From contig JANWZG010000233.1 of assembly GCA_025054735.1 (NCBI GenBank), positions 1 through 6,228 of the forward strand: a stretch of DNA of 6,228 bases, in the 5' to 3' direction. This DNA is from Cyanobacteriota bacterium. GTDB taxonomy: Bacteria > Cyanobacteriota > Cyanobacteriia > SKYG9. Made by a program: the position numbers and the translations under genes. Shown here piece after piece: positions 1 through 5,838 of this stretch. Each line of letters begins with the position of its first letter. Position 1 is the first letter of the stretch. Under the pieces are notes generated by a model that was given only the letters and a program-made list of their open reading frames with translations, had not been told where the DNA came from and searched no databases.

Positions 1-319
1 GGGGCATCGGAGGTTTGGACACTCCTCTGCTAAAGAGGCTCCCCTTCGAGTACAAGAAGTGCTCAACGCCTTGTGGCATCGGAGGTTTGGACACGTAATT
101 GATCTGTTGGCTAATAACCAGATCGTCCGTGCTCAACGCCTTGTGGCATCGGAGGTTTGGACACTTTTAGAAGGCCCTTGCCCGTGAACGGCCCCGGAGA
201 AATCTCTTGCGTGCTCAACGCCTTGTGGCATCGGAGGTTTGGACACCTAACTCCGTCGGTTATTGTTGGAGCACCCTCCTCCAGTGCTCAACGCCTTGTG
301 GCATCGGAGGTTTGGACAC
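1..319 (-). CRISPR. CRISPR array, leader-proximal end, cut at left window edge
   Basis: Four full identical 36-bp repeats lie at 59-94, 129-164, 211-246 and 284-319, and a 22-base repeat remnant lies at 1-22. On the plus strand each begins GTGCTCAACG and ends GGTTTGGACAC. The remnant differs from the repeat at base 2 (G for T). Spacers are 23-58 (36 nt), 95-128 (34), 165-210 (46) and 247-283 (37), all unrelated to each other. Minus is given as the crRNA strand for two reasons: cas2 and cas4-cas1 read toward the array from the right, and only the minus-sense repeat folds into a 5-bp stem (AUGCC, loop ACAA, GGCGU, with one G-U pair), whereas the plus sense has a C-A mismatch. Minus-sense repeats end in GAGCAC, like the GCAC ends I recall for Cas12b (V-B) repeats. 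The array existence is certain; its strand and subtype are inferred. Confidence 0.97.
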
Positions 320-410
320 TGCGCTGGCTGAAACCCTTTCCTGGCTTGATGCCCTGACGAGTTTTGCAAGCACGTGTGTCATTGTTGGCCTTTGAGTGTT
401 CTCAATTAAA

Positions 411-419
411 ATTCTACCA
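411..419 (-). promoter_or_regulatory. possible extended -10 promoter for the CRISPR array
   Basis: The minus strand reads TGGTAGAAT, an extended -10 (TGN) followed by TAGAAT, five of six matches to TATAAT. There is no convincing -35. Transcription would start near 404, about 85 bp before the first repeat, giving a precursor crRNA on the inferred strand. The TTGAG/CTCAA hairpin at 392-405 would lie at its 5' end. Based on motif and position only. Confidence 0.3.
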
Positions 420-566
420 TGGTTTAAGAGCTACGATCGCTGAGCTGGTCAGGGTTTGGCGTGTTGCAAGCACCTCTTGACTGGGTGAACAGGCTAGAAC
501 AGCGGTGGAATAGCGGCTGAGCGATCGTCCCGTAAAAACGATTGTCCAACAGTAACAGGTGCTTGC
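420..566 (-). ncRNA. possible tracrRNA with imperfect anti-repeat
   Basis: Read on the minus strand, 473 to 458 gives GTGCTTGCAACACGCC. It can pair with the 3' end of the minus-sense CRISPR repeat as GUGCU/AGCAC, CAAC/GUUG and GCC/GGC: 12 base pairs with two 2-nt bulges (UG and AC) on the tracr side. Upstream, 566-557 and 475-466 are perfect 10-bp inverted repeats that could fold the RNA. Type V-B systems use a tracrRNA whose anti-repeat pairs with the GCAC end of the repeat, so its placement beside the array is reasonable. The 5' and 3' limits given are guesses, and I see no clear promoter or T-run terminator. If the system is I-G, no tracrRNA is expected and the match is chance or a remnant. 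Confidence 0.25.
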
Positions 567-568
567 GT

Positions 569-862
569 CTAGAGGATGCGAAAGCCCGTATCTTGGATAG
601 ACCATGCTTCTGGACGGTTACAGAGGCAAATGCGTTCCAAACAACTGTTACAGAGACCAACAATCAACAGGCTATCTTCAGGTTCTAGGATTTTTTCTAG
701 TTCCCAGCGGAGTTTTTCTCGATCGCGCATGGTGAGCCGACAGCGAATAATGGAATATTGTAGGGTATCACCATAGCCCTTGAGCAGCTTATAGGCTTTG
801 CGCCAGCGCTTAGGTTCACGGATGTCGTAGCAGATCAAGTACCAGTTTTTGTGTTCTGACAT
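569..862 (-). CDS. cas2: CRISPR-associated endonuclease Cas2
   Basis: A 97-residue protein of typical Cas2 size. Cas2 dimers form the central scaffold of the Cas1-Cas2 integrase that inserts new spacers at the leader end of the array. The N-terminal strand WYLICYDI carries the conserved Asp (D13). It is followed by the REPKRWRKAYKLLKGYGDTLQYSI segment pattern of the ferredoxin-like fold and by a second strand, DSLLIVGLC, near residues 63-71. I chose the ATG at 862 because it is preceded by GGGGA about 5 nt upstream and lies 10 bp after the cas4-cas1 stop. A longer reading from 895 would overlap that gene and adds an unconserved MASLCCAKGTV. The C-terminal part has four cysteines spaced CX2CX4CXC (C71, C74, C79, C81). 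It is co-transcribed, by inference, with cas4-cas1 and reads toward the array. Confidence 0.95.
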   Translation of the reverse strand: MSEHKNWYLICYDIREPKRWRKAYKLLKGYGDTLQYSIIRCRLTMRDREKLRWELEKILEPEDSLLIVGLCNSCLERICLCNRPEAWSIQDTGFRIL

Positions 863-872
863 AACTGTCCCC

Positions 873-2573
873 TTAGCGCAACACAAGCTGGCCAAACAGC
901 CCGGCTTCCCCTGACCATTCCTTCTCTAGCAAGCGTACCTCTAGCTCTAGGATACGGCGATAGGTAAGGGAATAGTTAGTGGCGGGGTGCTTCCAGGTTT
1001 CTTGCTTGCGTTTTTCATAGAGTTCGATAAACTTACGCTTGCCACTGTCACTAAGCCAGATGTGGGTTTTATGCACCTCAAAGTCAGCGTCAACATCCCA
1101 CTGCTGGCGATTGATGGAGGCAACGATCGGCATGTCTACCAGGGGAACGCGAAAGATTTCCATCAAATCCAGAGCTAGGGGTGGAGCTTGGGTGCGGGGT
1201 TGGTGATAGAAGCCCAGAGCAGGTTCCAGACCGACGACAAGGATAGCATTGATCACATCTTTCAGGAGTAGGGCATAGCCAAAACCCAAGAGGGTATTGA
1301 ACCGATCGTGAGGTGGACGGCGGTTGCGTCCGGTGAACCGCAGCTCAGGTGGAGTATCTTCTCCGAGCAGGTGAGACAAGGCACCAAAGTAACAGGCCGC
1401 GAGGTTACCCTCTAGCCCCAGGAGGCTGTCAATGGTGGGGGCAAGGTCAACTTGCTTCAGTAAGCGTTGCATCTGGTCAATGGCGGCAGTGAGGGGTGGG
1501 GGAATCTCAGCCATGCCCCGCTGACCCCGCATCAGATATTTGCGCTGGCTTTGCCCTCGACAGGCTACCAGTTTTTTTGCCAAGTTTAGGCACACCTCTG
1601 GATTGCTGAGGGCTTTGTATTGCTGAATGCGGCGCTGGATGCTGCCTTGACGGGTATCAAAACTGCCAATATATCGACCACCGCCAGAAATAAAGTGGAG
1701 GCCAATCTGTTGGTCAGCACAGAAGTGCATCGCCTGGGTGGAAATTTGAGAAAAGCTGTGCAAGACGATTTGCCCAATTTGGCGGGCAGGGAACTTTTCA
1801 TCTGGTTGATTTTGGCGGCTAATTTTGAGCTGTTCCCCAGTTTTGCCCACGTAGGTGCCTGCTTCTAGAATGTGCAACACCTCCCGATCGTCATCACGAG
1901 GAAACAGTCGTAGGGCAGGATAGTCAGGATTATGGGCAAGGCGAGATTCCTCTGGTAGGCAGACCGGAGCAAGGGAGCAACGGACACAGAGGCGCTCATT
2001 ATCAGTAACCGGAGGCCGCTGGGGAGACTGGCGCAGTTGCCTTGCCTGGTGGATGGCGTTATGCACAGCTTGTCGTCCCTCAGCATTCAAAGGCACATGG
2101 ACAAGAACATTATCAGCATGGTAGCGGATACGCCCTTCTGACACTGGCACACCCAGAACAGCTTCAATTAGCAGGGCATAGGCCAAGATTTGGATACGAT
2201 CGCTTTCCCAAGCTTGGGGTTGACGATTGTTGCCCCGATAACAGCGTCCGCGCTTATGCTCATAGGGGATGATCTGGCCATCGCGGGTGCGGAGGGCATC
2301 TACCTTGCCACGCAGCCCTAGTTCTGGGCTTTCTAAGGTGAGTTCATCCCAATCTTCATCATTGGCTTTAGCGAGTTCAGCATGAAGCCGACGACCAGCA
2401 AAGACGGCTGCATCTTGAGTATAGAGTTCTTCGACTTCTTCTAGGTAAAATAGGCGTGGACAGTACACCAAGGCATGGAGAGCGGACACACGCAGCGTTT
2501 CCTGTTCAAGGGCAGGTCGATTAAGGGTTTGCAACATGGGTATAGCACCTGAATGTGAGTCGTCAATGAACAT
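873..2573 (-). CDS. cas4-cas1: Cas4-Cas1 fusion protein (CRISPR adaptation)
   Basis: A 566-residue fusion. Residues ~28-210 are a Cas4 RecB-like nuclease: H64, the GKVD motif (D92), the YEHK motif (E105, K107), QxxxY (Q128, Y132), and four Fe-S cysteines C38, C196, C199 and C205. Residues ~220-560 are a Cas1 integrase with GLEGN (E388), GFYH (H457) and LALDLMEIF (D469, E472), the expected metal-binding set. Both domains look intact. Cas4 trims prespacers and selects the PAM; Cas1 with Cas2 integrates them. Characterised Cas4-Cas1 fusions select TTN PAMs, and such fusions occur mainly in subtypes I-G and V-B, so the gene narrows the subtype but does not settle it. Start: the ATG at 2573 has no Shine-Dalgarno. 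The in-frame ATG at 2537 has AGGTG 8 nt upstream and may be the real start, giving 554 residues. cas2 follows after 10 bp. Confidence 0.95.
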   Translation of the reverse strand: MFIDDSHSGAIPMLQTLNRPALEQETLRVSALHALVYCPRLFYLEEVEELYTQDAAVFAGRRLHAELAKANDEDWDELTLESPELGLRGKVDALRTRDGQIIPYEHKRGRCYRGNNRQPQAWESDRIQILAYALLIEAVLGVPVSEGRIRYHADNVLVHVPLNAEGRQAVHNAIHQARQLRQSPQRPPVTDNERLCVRCSLAPVCLPEESRLAHNPDYPALRLFPRDDDREVLHILEAGTYVGKTGEQLKISRQNQPDEKFPARQIGQIVLHSFSQISTQAMHFCADQQIGLHFISGGGRYIGSFDTRQGSIQRRIQQYKALSNPEVCLNLAKKLVACRGQSQRKYLMRGQRGMAEIPPPLTAAIDQMQRLLKQVDLAPTIDSLLGLEGNLAACYFGALSHLLGEDTPPELRFTGRNRRPPHDRFNTLLGFGYALLLKDVINAILVVGLEPALGFYHQPRTQAPPLALDLMEIFRVPLVDMPIVASINRQQWDVDADFEVHKTHIWLSDSGKRKFIELYEKRKQETWKHPATNYSLTYRRILELEVRLLEKEWSGEAGLFGQLVLR

Positions 2574-2575
2574 CC

Positions 2576-2610
2576 CGTTATATAACGTTACGTGACGTTA
2601 AATCACGTTA
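2576..2610 (-). promoter_or_regulatory. four TAACG repeats in exact 10-bp phase upstream of cas4-cas1
   Basis: On the plus strand CGTTA lies at 2576-2580, 2586-2590, 2596-2600 and 2606-2610; the last three are ACGTTA. The phase is exactly one unit per 10 bp, so all four would face one side of the helix. Within this run, TAACGT (2583-2588) and ACGTTA (2595-2600) also form an inverted repeat. A TATAAC -10-like hexamer on the minus strand (2582-2577) overlaps the array. If it is used, transcription would begin near 2570, favouring the downstream ATG at 2537. Role as a regulator-binding array is inference. Confidence 0.5.
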
Positions 2611-2832
2611 CACGGCACTACAATCAGACAATCATTGACTCCGCAAATCAACTCAGTAAATTTATACGAACTTGGCGTAATTAATACACCTGTTTCTAGT
2701 TATGTCGGAGCAGATGATGACCAATTAAGTGACAGTACGAACTCTGCAATAGACCACATGTAGTTGTGTAGTCACAAACTAACGCGAGCTAAACGCTAAT
2801 GGTGTGGCTATATTGCTGACCTCTTTACTACT

Positions 2833-2922
2833 ATGACCGACAAACCCGGCAAAATTGCTTCAGGGTGCAAAGATACTATTGGATACCAGGTGATTGTACC
2901 GACCGATCCTGAAGATAACTAG
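2833..2922 (+). CDS. possible 29-residue ORF, unknown
   Basis: ATG to TAG, 29 codons, beginning MTDKPGKIASG and ending PTDPEDN. The frame is open for a further 11 codons upstream without another ATG or GTG start. The amino-acid make-up is protein-like (mixed charged and hydrophobic residues, one Cys, no membrane segment). There is no clear Shine-Dalgarno before the ATG, and I do not recognise the sequence. It ends about 100 bp before cydA on the same strand. It may be a real small protein, a fragment of a decayed gene, or chance. Confidence 0.2.
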   Translation: MTDKPGKIASGCKDTIGYQVIVPTDPEDN

Positions 2923-2967
2923 TAAATTTCGTGGGGATCTAGTTACCTGTGTAAACAATGCAGGTAA
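2916..2967. promoter_or_regulatory. two overlapping inverted repeats upstream of cydA
   Basis: TAACTAG (2916-2922) is the exact reverse complement of CTAGTTA (2939-2945), with a 16-bp gap. TTACCTG (2943-2949) is the exact reverse complement of CAGGTAA (2961-2967), with an 11-bp gap and 18 bp between arm centres. The pairs share bases 2943-2945, so as RNA hairpins they would exclude each other. As DNA the second pair has the geometry of a dimer-binding operator. They lie 57-108 bp before the chosen cydA start. Confidence 0.4.
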
Positions 2968-3023
2968 TCAATTGCAACTGTGATGGTTGTGAATTCTTTA
3001 GTATTGTATTCAAGCATGAACTT

Positions 3024-4469
3024 ATGACAGAATTTCTTGCCGATACAACGACCCTCTCGCGCATTCAATTTGCGATCACTGCAATCTTTCACATGCTATG
3101 GCCTGTCTTGACTACGGGCATGGCTATTTATCTGATCATCATTGAAGGCTTGTGGCTAAAGACGCGCAATCTTGACTATTACCGCCATGCCAGGTTCTGG
3201 TCACGGTTATATGTGTTGAACTTCGGTATTGGTGTGGCTTCTGGCTTACCGATGGCCTTCCAGTTTGGCCTCAACTGGGCACCCTTCTCGGAATCGGTTG
3301 GAGATTTCTTTGGCACTGTGCTTGGCTTTGAGGGCACCATGGCCTTCATGCTAGAGGCAAGTTTTCTAGGCATTATGTTGTTCGGCTGGGAGCGAGTGCC
3401 CCCAATTATTCACTTCATCTCGACCATTTTGGTGGCTGTTGGCGCTAACCTCTCGACTTTCTGGATTTTGGCAGCCAACTCGTGGTTGCAAACCCCAGCA
3501 GGTGGGGAATTTGTCAATGGTAAGTTTGTGGTGCAGGACTATTTCCAGGCGATCGCCAATCCATTCATGGTGAACAGCTTCTTGCACATGTTCTTCGCTA
3601 CCTTAGAGACCTCTCTGTTTGTGATTGGCGGCATCAGCGCTTGGTACGTGTTGAATAAGCGCCATGCTGAGTTTTTTAGCAAATCCCTGAAGGTTGTTCT
3701 AGCCGTAGCAATTTTAATTGCCCCGCTGCAAATTTTTGTTGGTCACCTCAGCGCCGAGCAAGTTTATCATCACCAGCCTGCCAAGCTAGCTGCCATGGAA
3801 GCCCAGTGGGAAACGGTTCCCGCAGGCCAGCCCGCTGCCTGGAGTCTAGTAGCCCTGCCTAACGATCGGGCTGAGCGCAACGAGTGGGAACTAAAGATTC
3901 CTGGTGCCCTCAGCTATTTGCTGGAATTAAAGCCAACCCTTGATCAGCCTGTGCGAGGGTTGAAGTCATGGCAGCCAGAAAATCGTCCCCATATGGTGGG
4001 TTTGATCTACTACTCCTTCCGCATTATGGTAGCAATCGGCCTCTTTTTAGCCGCGCTCATGACCGTCAGCGCCATCCAATGGGTGCGGGGCAAACTAGCC
4101 GCAGAGGTCATTACCCAACAGACTTGGCTAATGCGAGCATGGGTCTTTGCTGCTCCCCTAGGCTACCTAGCAGTAGAAACTGGCTGGATTGTGCGCTGTG
4201 TAGGACGACAACCTTGGTTAGTGTATGGCGAGTTGCGCACTCTAGATGCTGCTTCTAAATTGCCTGCGGGCGAGGTGTTATTTTCCCTCACTGGACTGAC
4301 CATCATGTATGTGATCTTCCTCGGTGCAGCCCTCTACTTTGGTGGTCGCATCATTCGCAAAGGCCCCAATTTAGAGCTTCAGGCACCATTGGTGGGTAAT
4401 CAGCCGAAACTAGGGCTGGAGCTGGCCCAACATGCCCCCGATCAACGTCCTGCGGAGGCACGCCAATAG
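3024..4469 (+). CDS. cydA: cytochrome bd-type quinol oxidase subunit I, short Q-loop (CydA)
   Basis: A 481-residue membrane protein with about nine transmembrane helices. It carries the hemes and the quinol site of the terminal oxidase that reduces O2 to water. Residues matching known E. coli ligands by context: H23 (heme at the O2 site), H188 and M335 in FRIM (heme b558), R333, E103 and E111 in the GFEGTMAFMLEASF segment, Q-loop K254 and E259 in QPAKLAAMEA, and GRQP at 394-397. E259 to M335 spans 76 residues against 136 in E. coli, so the Q-loop is short, as in the cyanide-insensitive oxidase (CIO) group. I chose the ATG at 3024 because MTEFLADTTTLSRIQF is a normal CydA N-terminus. An in-frame ATG at 2958 would add 22 Cys-rich, unlikely residues and overlaps an inverted repeat. 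No clear ribosome site is seen. First gene of the cydAB operon. Confidence 0.96.
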   Translation: MTEFLADTTTLSRIQFAITAIFHMLWPVLTTGMAIYLIIIEGLWLKTRNLDYYRHARFWSRLYVLNFGIGVASGLPMAFQFGLNWAPFSESVGDFFGTVLGFEGTMAFMLEASFLGIMLFGWERVPPIIHFISTILVAVGANLSTFWILAANSWLQTPAGGEFVNGKFVVQDYFQAIANPFMVNSFLHMFFATLETSLFVIGGISAWYVLNKRHAEFFSKSLKVVLAVAILIAPLQIFVGHLSAEQVYHHQPAKLAAMEAQWETVPAGQPAAWSLVALPNDRAERNEWELKIPGALSYLLELKPTLDQPVRGLKSWQPENRPHMVGLIYYSFRIMVAIGLFLAALMTVSAIQWVRGKLAAEVITQQTWLMRAWVFAAPLGYLAVETGWIVRCVGRQPWLVYGELRTLDAASKLPAGEVLFSLTGLTIMYVIFLGAALYFGGRIIRKGPNLELQAPLVGNQPKLGLELAQHAPDQRPAEARQ

Positions 4470-4481
4470 GAGTTTGGACTT

Positions 4482-4487
4482 AGGAGG
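4482..4487 (+). promoter_or_regulatory. ribosome binding site of cydB
   Basis: AGGAGG, a full Shine-Dalgarno. It lies 4 nt before the ATG at 4492 and 7 nt before a second in-frame ATG at 4495. The usual spacing favours 4495, which would remove one Met from the protein. Confidence 0.75.
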
Positions 4488-4491
4488 TTGA

Positions 4492-5514
4492 ATGATGGAA
4501 CCACTGCAACCGTTACAGAATTTCTTACCCCAGGTTTGGTTTTTTATCTTGGGTCTATTTCTGTTTCTCTACGTACTGCTGGATGGGTTTGACCTAGGGG
4601 TAGGCATCCTCTCTCTGACAGCATCGAGTGAAGAACGACGCAGCATTCTAATGACCAGCTTGGGTAACGTTTGGGACGCAAACGAAACCTGGCTAATTTT
4701 GATGGGGGGGTCGCTGTTTGGGGCTTTTCCCCTGGCCTATGCCACGATTTTGAATGCCCTGTATATACCAGCAGTAATCATGGTAGTGGGTCTAATTCTG
4801 CGGGCTGTGTCCTTTGAGTTTCGAGAAAATGCTGACAACAAGCTGGTGTGGAATATTGCCTTTGGCGTGGGCAGTTTTCTCGCAGCCCTGGGTCAAGGGT
4901 TTGCCTTGGGCAGTGTCTTTGAAGGGATTACTGTAGACGCTGATGGCCACTTTGCAGGGGGTGTTTGGGACTGGCTGACTTGGCGATCGGTAATTGTCTC
5001 GCTTACCCTAATTCAGGCGTATGTCTTGGTTGGCTCCACCTATCTAATTCTCAAAACCTCTGGAGAGTTGCAAGCCACCCACTATAAAACTGCTACGATC
5101 GCCACCTGGACTACCCTAGCTGGAGCTGTTTTCATCACCGTCAGCACCCCACTGCTTTCAGACAATGCGCGAGAGCTACTGTTTTCAGTACCGATGGTCT
5201 ATATTTTTGGAACAATTCCTGTGCTGGGGGTTTTGCTGGTGTTTTTGTTGCTGCGCAGCCTCAAACGTCGGGAGGAAAATACACCTATTATCTGGACGTT
5301 CCTACTATTTTCCCTATCGTTCATTGGGCTGGGGTTTATTATTTTCCCCAATATCATTCCACCCAGTGTCACAATCTATCAGGCTGCCGCTTCTCCTAGC
5401 TCCCTGGTGTTTATGCTCACCTTCATCGGTTTCCTGATTCCGATCGTGTTGGCTTATAACGTTTACAACTACATCGTATTCCGAGGTAAAGTCATCGGGG
5501 CTACCTATGAGTAG
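4492..5514 (+). CDS. cydB: cytochrome bd-type quinol oxidase subunit II (CydB)
   Basis: A 340-residue (339 if the second ATG is used) very hydrophobic protein with about eight membrane helices. It pairs with CydA in the oxidase heterodimer and helps hold the structure and the proton and oxygen paths. Family marks are LLDGFDLGVGIL at residues 29-40, GNVWDANETWL at 58-68 (the CydB WD-NE-WL signature), the ALYIPAVIMVVGLILRAVSFEFR helix region at 89-111, and FPNIIPPSVTIYQAAA near 285-300. Length is usual for the CIO-like group. It starts 22 bp after the cydA stop with its own strong Shine-Dalgarno, so the two are surely one operon. No small CydX-like gene follows. An 11-bp tandem duplication spans the stop codon. 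Confidence 0.96.
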   Translation: MMEPLQPLQNFLPQVWFFILGLFLFLYVLLDGFDLGVGILSLTASSEERRSILMTSLGNVWDANETWLILMGGSLFGAFPLAYATILNALYIPAVIMVVGLILRAVSFEFRENADNKLVWNIAFGVGSFLAALGQGFALGSVFEGITVDADGHFAGGVWDWLTWRSVIVSLTLIQAYVLVGSTYLILKTSGELQATHYKTATIATWTTLAGAVFITVSTPLLSDNARELLFSVPMVYIFGTIPVLGVLLVFLLLRSLKRREENTPIIWTFLLFSLSFIGLGFIIFPNIIPPSVTIYQAAASPSSLVFMLTFIGFLIPIVLAYNVYNYIVFRGKVIGATYE

Positions 5515-5530
5515 TTGGTGAGTAGTTGGT
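5509..5530. repeat. 11-bp tandem duplication across the cydB stop
   Basis: GAGTAGTTGGT occurs twice back to back (5509-5519 and 5520-5530). The first copy contains the TAG stop of cydB (5512-5514). It looks like a replication-slippage duplication; it does not change the protein end. Confidence 0.85.
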
Positions 5531-5838
5531 CACTGCTGGCTTCGCACCCAGAGCAGCCCTAAACTAGTGCTGCATTAGTGATAATTATTCCAGGGATCAG
5601 AAAGAGACACTTAAGCTCCTCTCCTGGGCTTCGGGAGAGGAGTTGGGATAAGGACAATTGTTGCAACCTAAATTGAACGACCATAAACGACTATATCTGT
5701 ACCGAGGGTCGTAAACATCTGACGATAACTATTCAGACTTAGGTCTTTGTGAGGTTATTCGTGAGATCATCCCTGAGAGCCAGAGAGCACCGGCAACCAG
5801 AGTACTAGGGTTTGATCTACACCGCCAGCTTACTTCCC
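5515..5838. other. convergent intergenic region, no gene seen
   Basis: This stretch of 324 bp lies between cydB (plus) and the hydrolase (minus), which are transcribed toward each other. It contains the second half of the tandem duplication and the hairpin at 5614-5644. I see no RNA gene and no convincing ORF. Confidence 0.6.
5614..5644. repeat. GC-rich hairpin, dispersed-repeat-like or terminator
   Basis: CTCCTCTCC (5616-5624) pairs perfectly with GGAGAGGAG (5634-5642) around a 9-nt loop; two further pairs (A-T and a G-T wobble) extend the stem to 5614-5644. There is no T-run on either side, so it is not a standard intrinsic terminator. Similar C/T-rich stems followed by TTGGG are, from memory, common dispersed intergenic elements in cyanobacterial genomes. 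It lies 100 bp after cydB, between convergent genes, so it may still stop or stabilise transcripts. Confidence 0.6.

Larger units (their letters stand above)
320..568 (-). other. CRISPR leader / cas2-array intergenic region
   Basis: This 249-bp stretch between the cas2 stop and the first repeat has no convincing protein gene; the short ORFs across it look accidental. It should contain the array leader and the pre-crRNA promoter. Visible structure: TTGCAAGCAC occurs as a direct repeat at 364-373 and 464-473, exactly 100 bp apart. GCAAGCACCT (466-475) has a perfect inverted copy at 557-566. A 13-bp inverted repeat with one mismatch lies at 433-445 and 516-528, each arm containing CGATCG. TTGAG (392-396) and CTCAA (401-405) form a small hairpin. 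It is longer than many leaders, which leaves room for a small RNA. Confidence 0.6.
2611..3023. other. divergent intergenic region between cas4-cas1 and cydA
   Basis: About 410 bp, more A+T-rich than the flanking genes, separating the minus-strand cas operon from the plus-strand cyd operon. It should hold promoters for both, but I see no strong -35/-10 pair. Visible items are the short ORF at 2833-2922, a small dyad TTGTG (2764-2768) / CACAA (2773-2777), and the two overlapping inverted repeats at 2916-2967. No tRNA, insertion sequence, or effector gene remnant was recognised. Confidence 0.6.

Noticed and set aside
1..319. Type V-K (CAST) array
   Set aside because: V-K loci lack cas1, cas2 and cas4, and no transposon gene or end is visible here; the repeat also differs from the V-K type I recall.
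157..395. Plus-strand ORFs of 62-66 codons over the array
   Set aside because: They are translations of CRISPR repeats and spacers; the shared peptide in them comes from the repeat.
567..577. Plus-strand GTCTAGAGGA, like the start of the Alicyclobacillus Cas12b tracrRNA as I remember it
   Set aside because: The match is about ten bases, is explained by the cas2 stop codon and last codons, and points into cas2 away from the array.
414..663. Minus-strand ORFs of 63 and 79 codons in the leader and cas2 end
   Set aside because: They overlap cas2 in another frame, have no family resemblance, and run through leader inverted repeats.
1620..2272. Plus-strand ORFs inside cas4-cas1
   Set aside because: They are antisense frames of a well-supported gene and show no known domain.
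2764..2777. TTGTG-N4-CACAA as a CRP-type site
   Set aside because: The half-site spacing is 4 bp too short for the TGTGA-N6-TCACA consensus.
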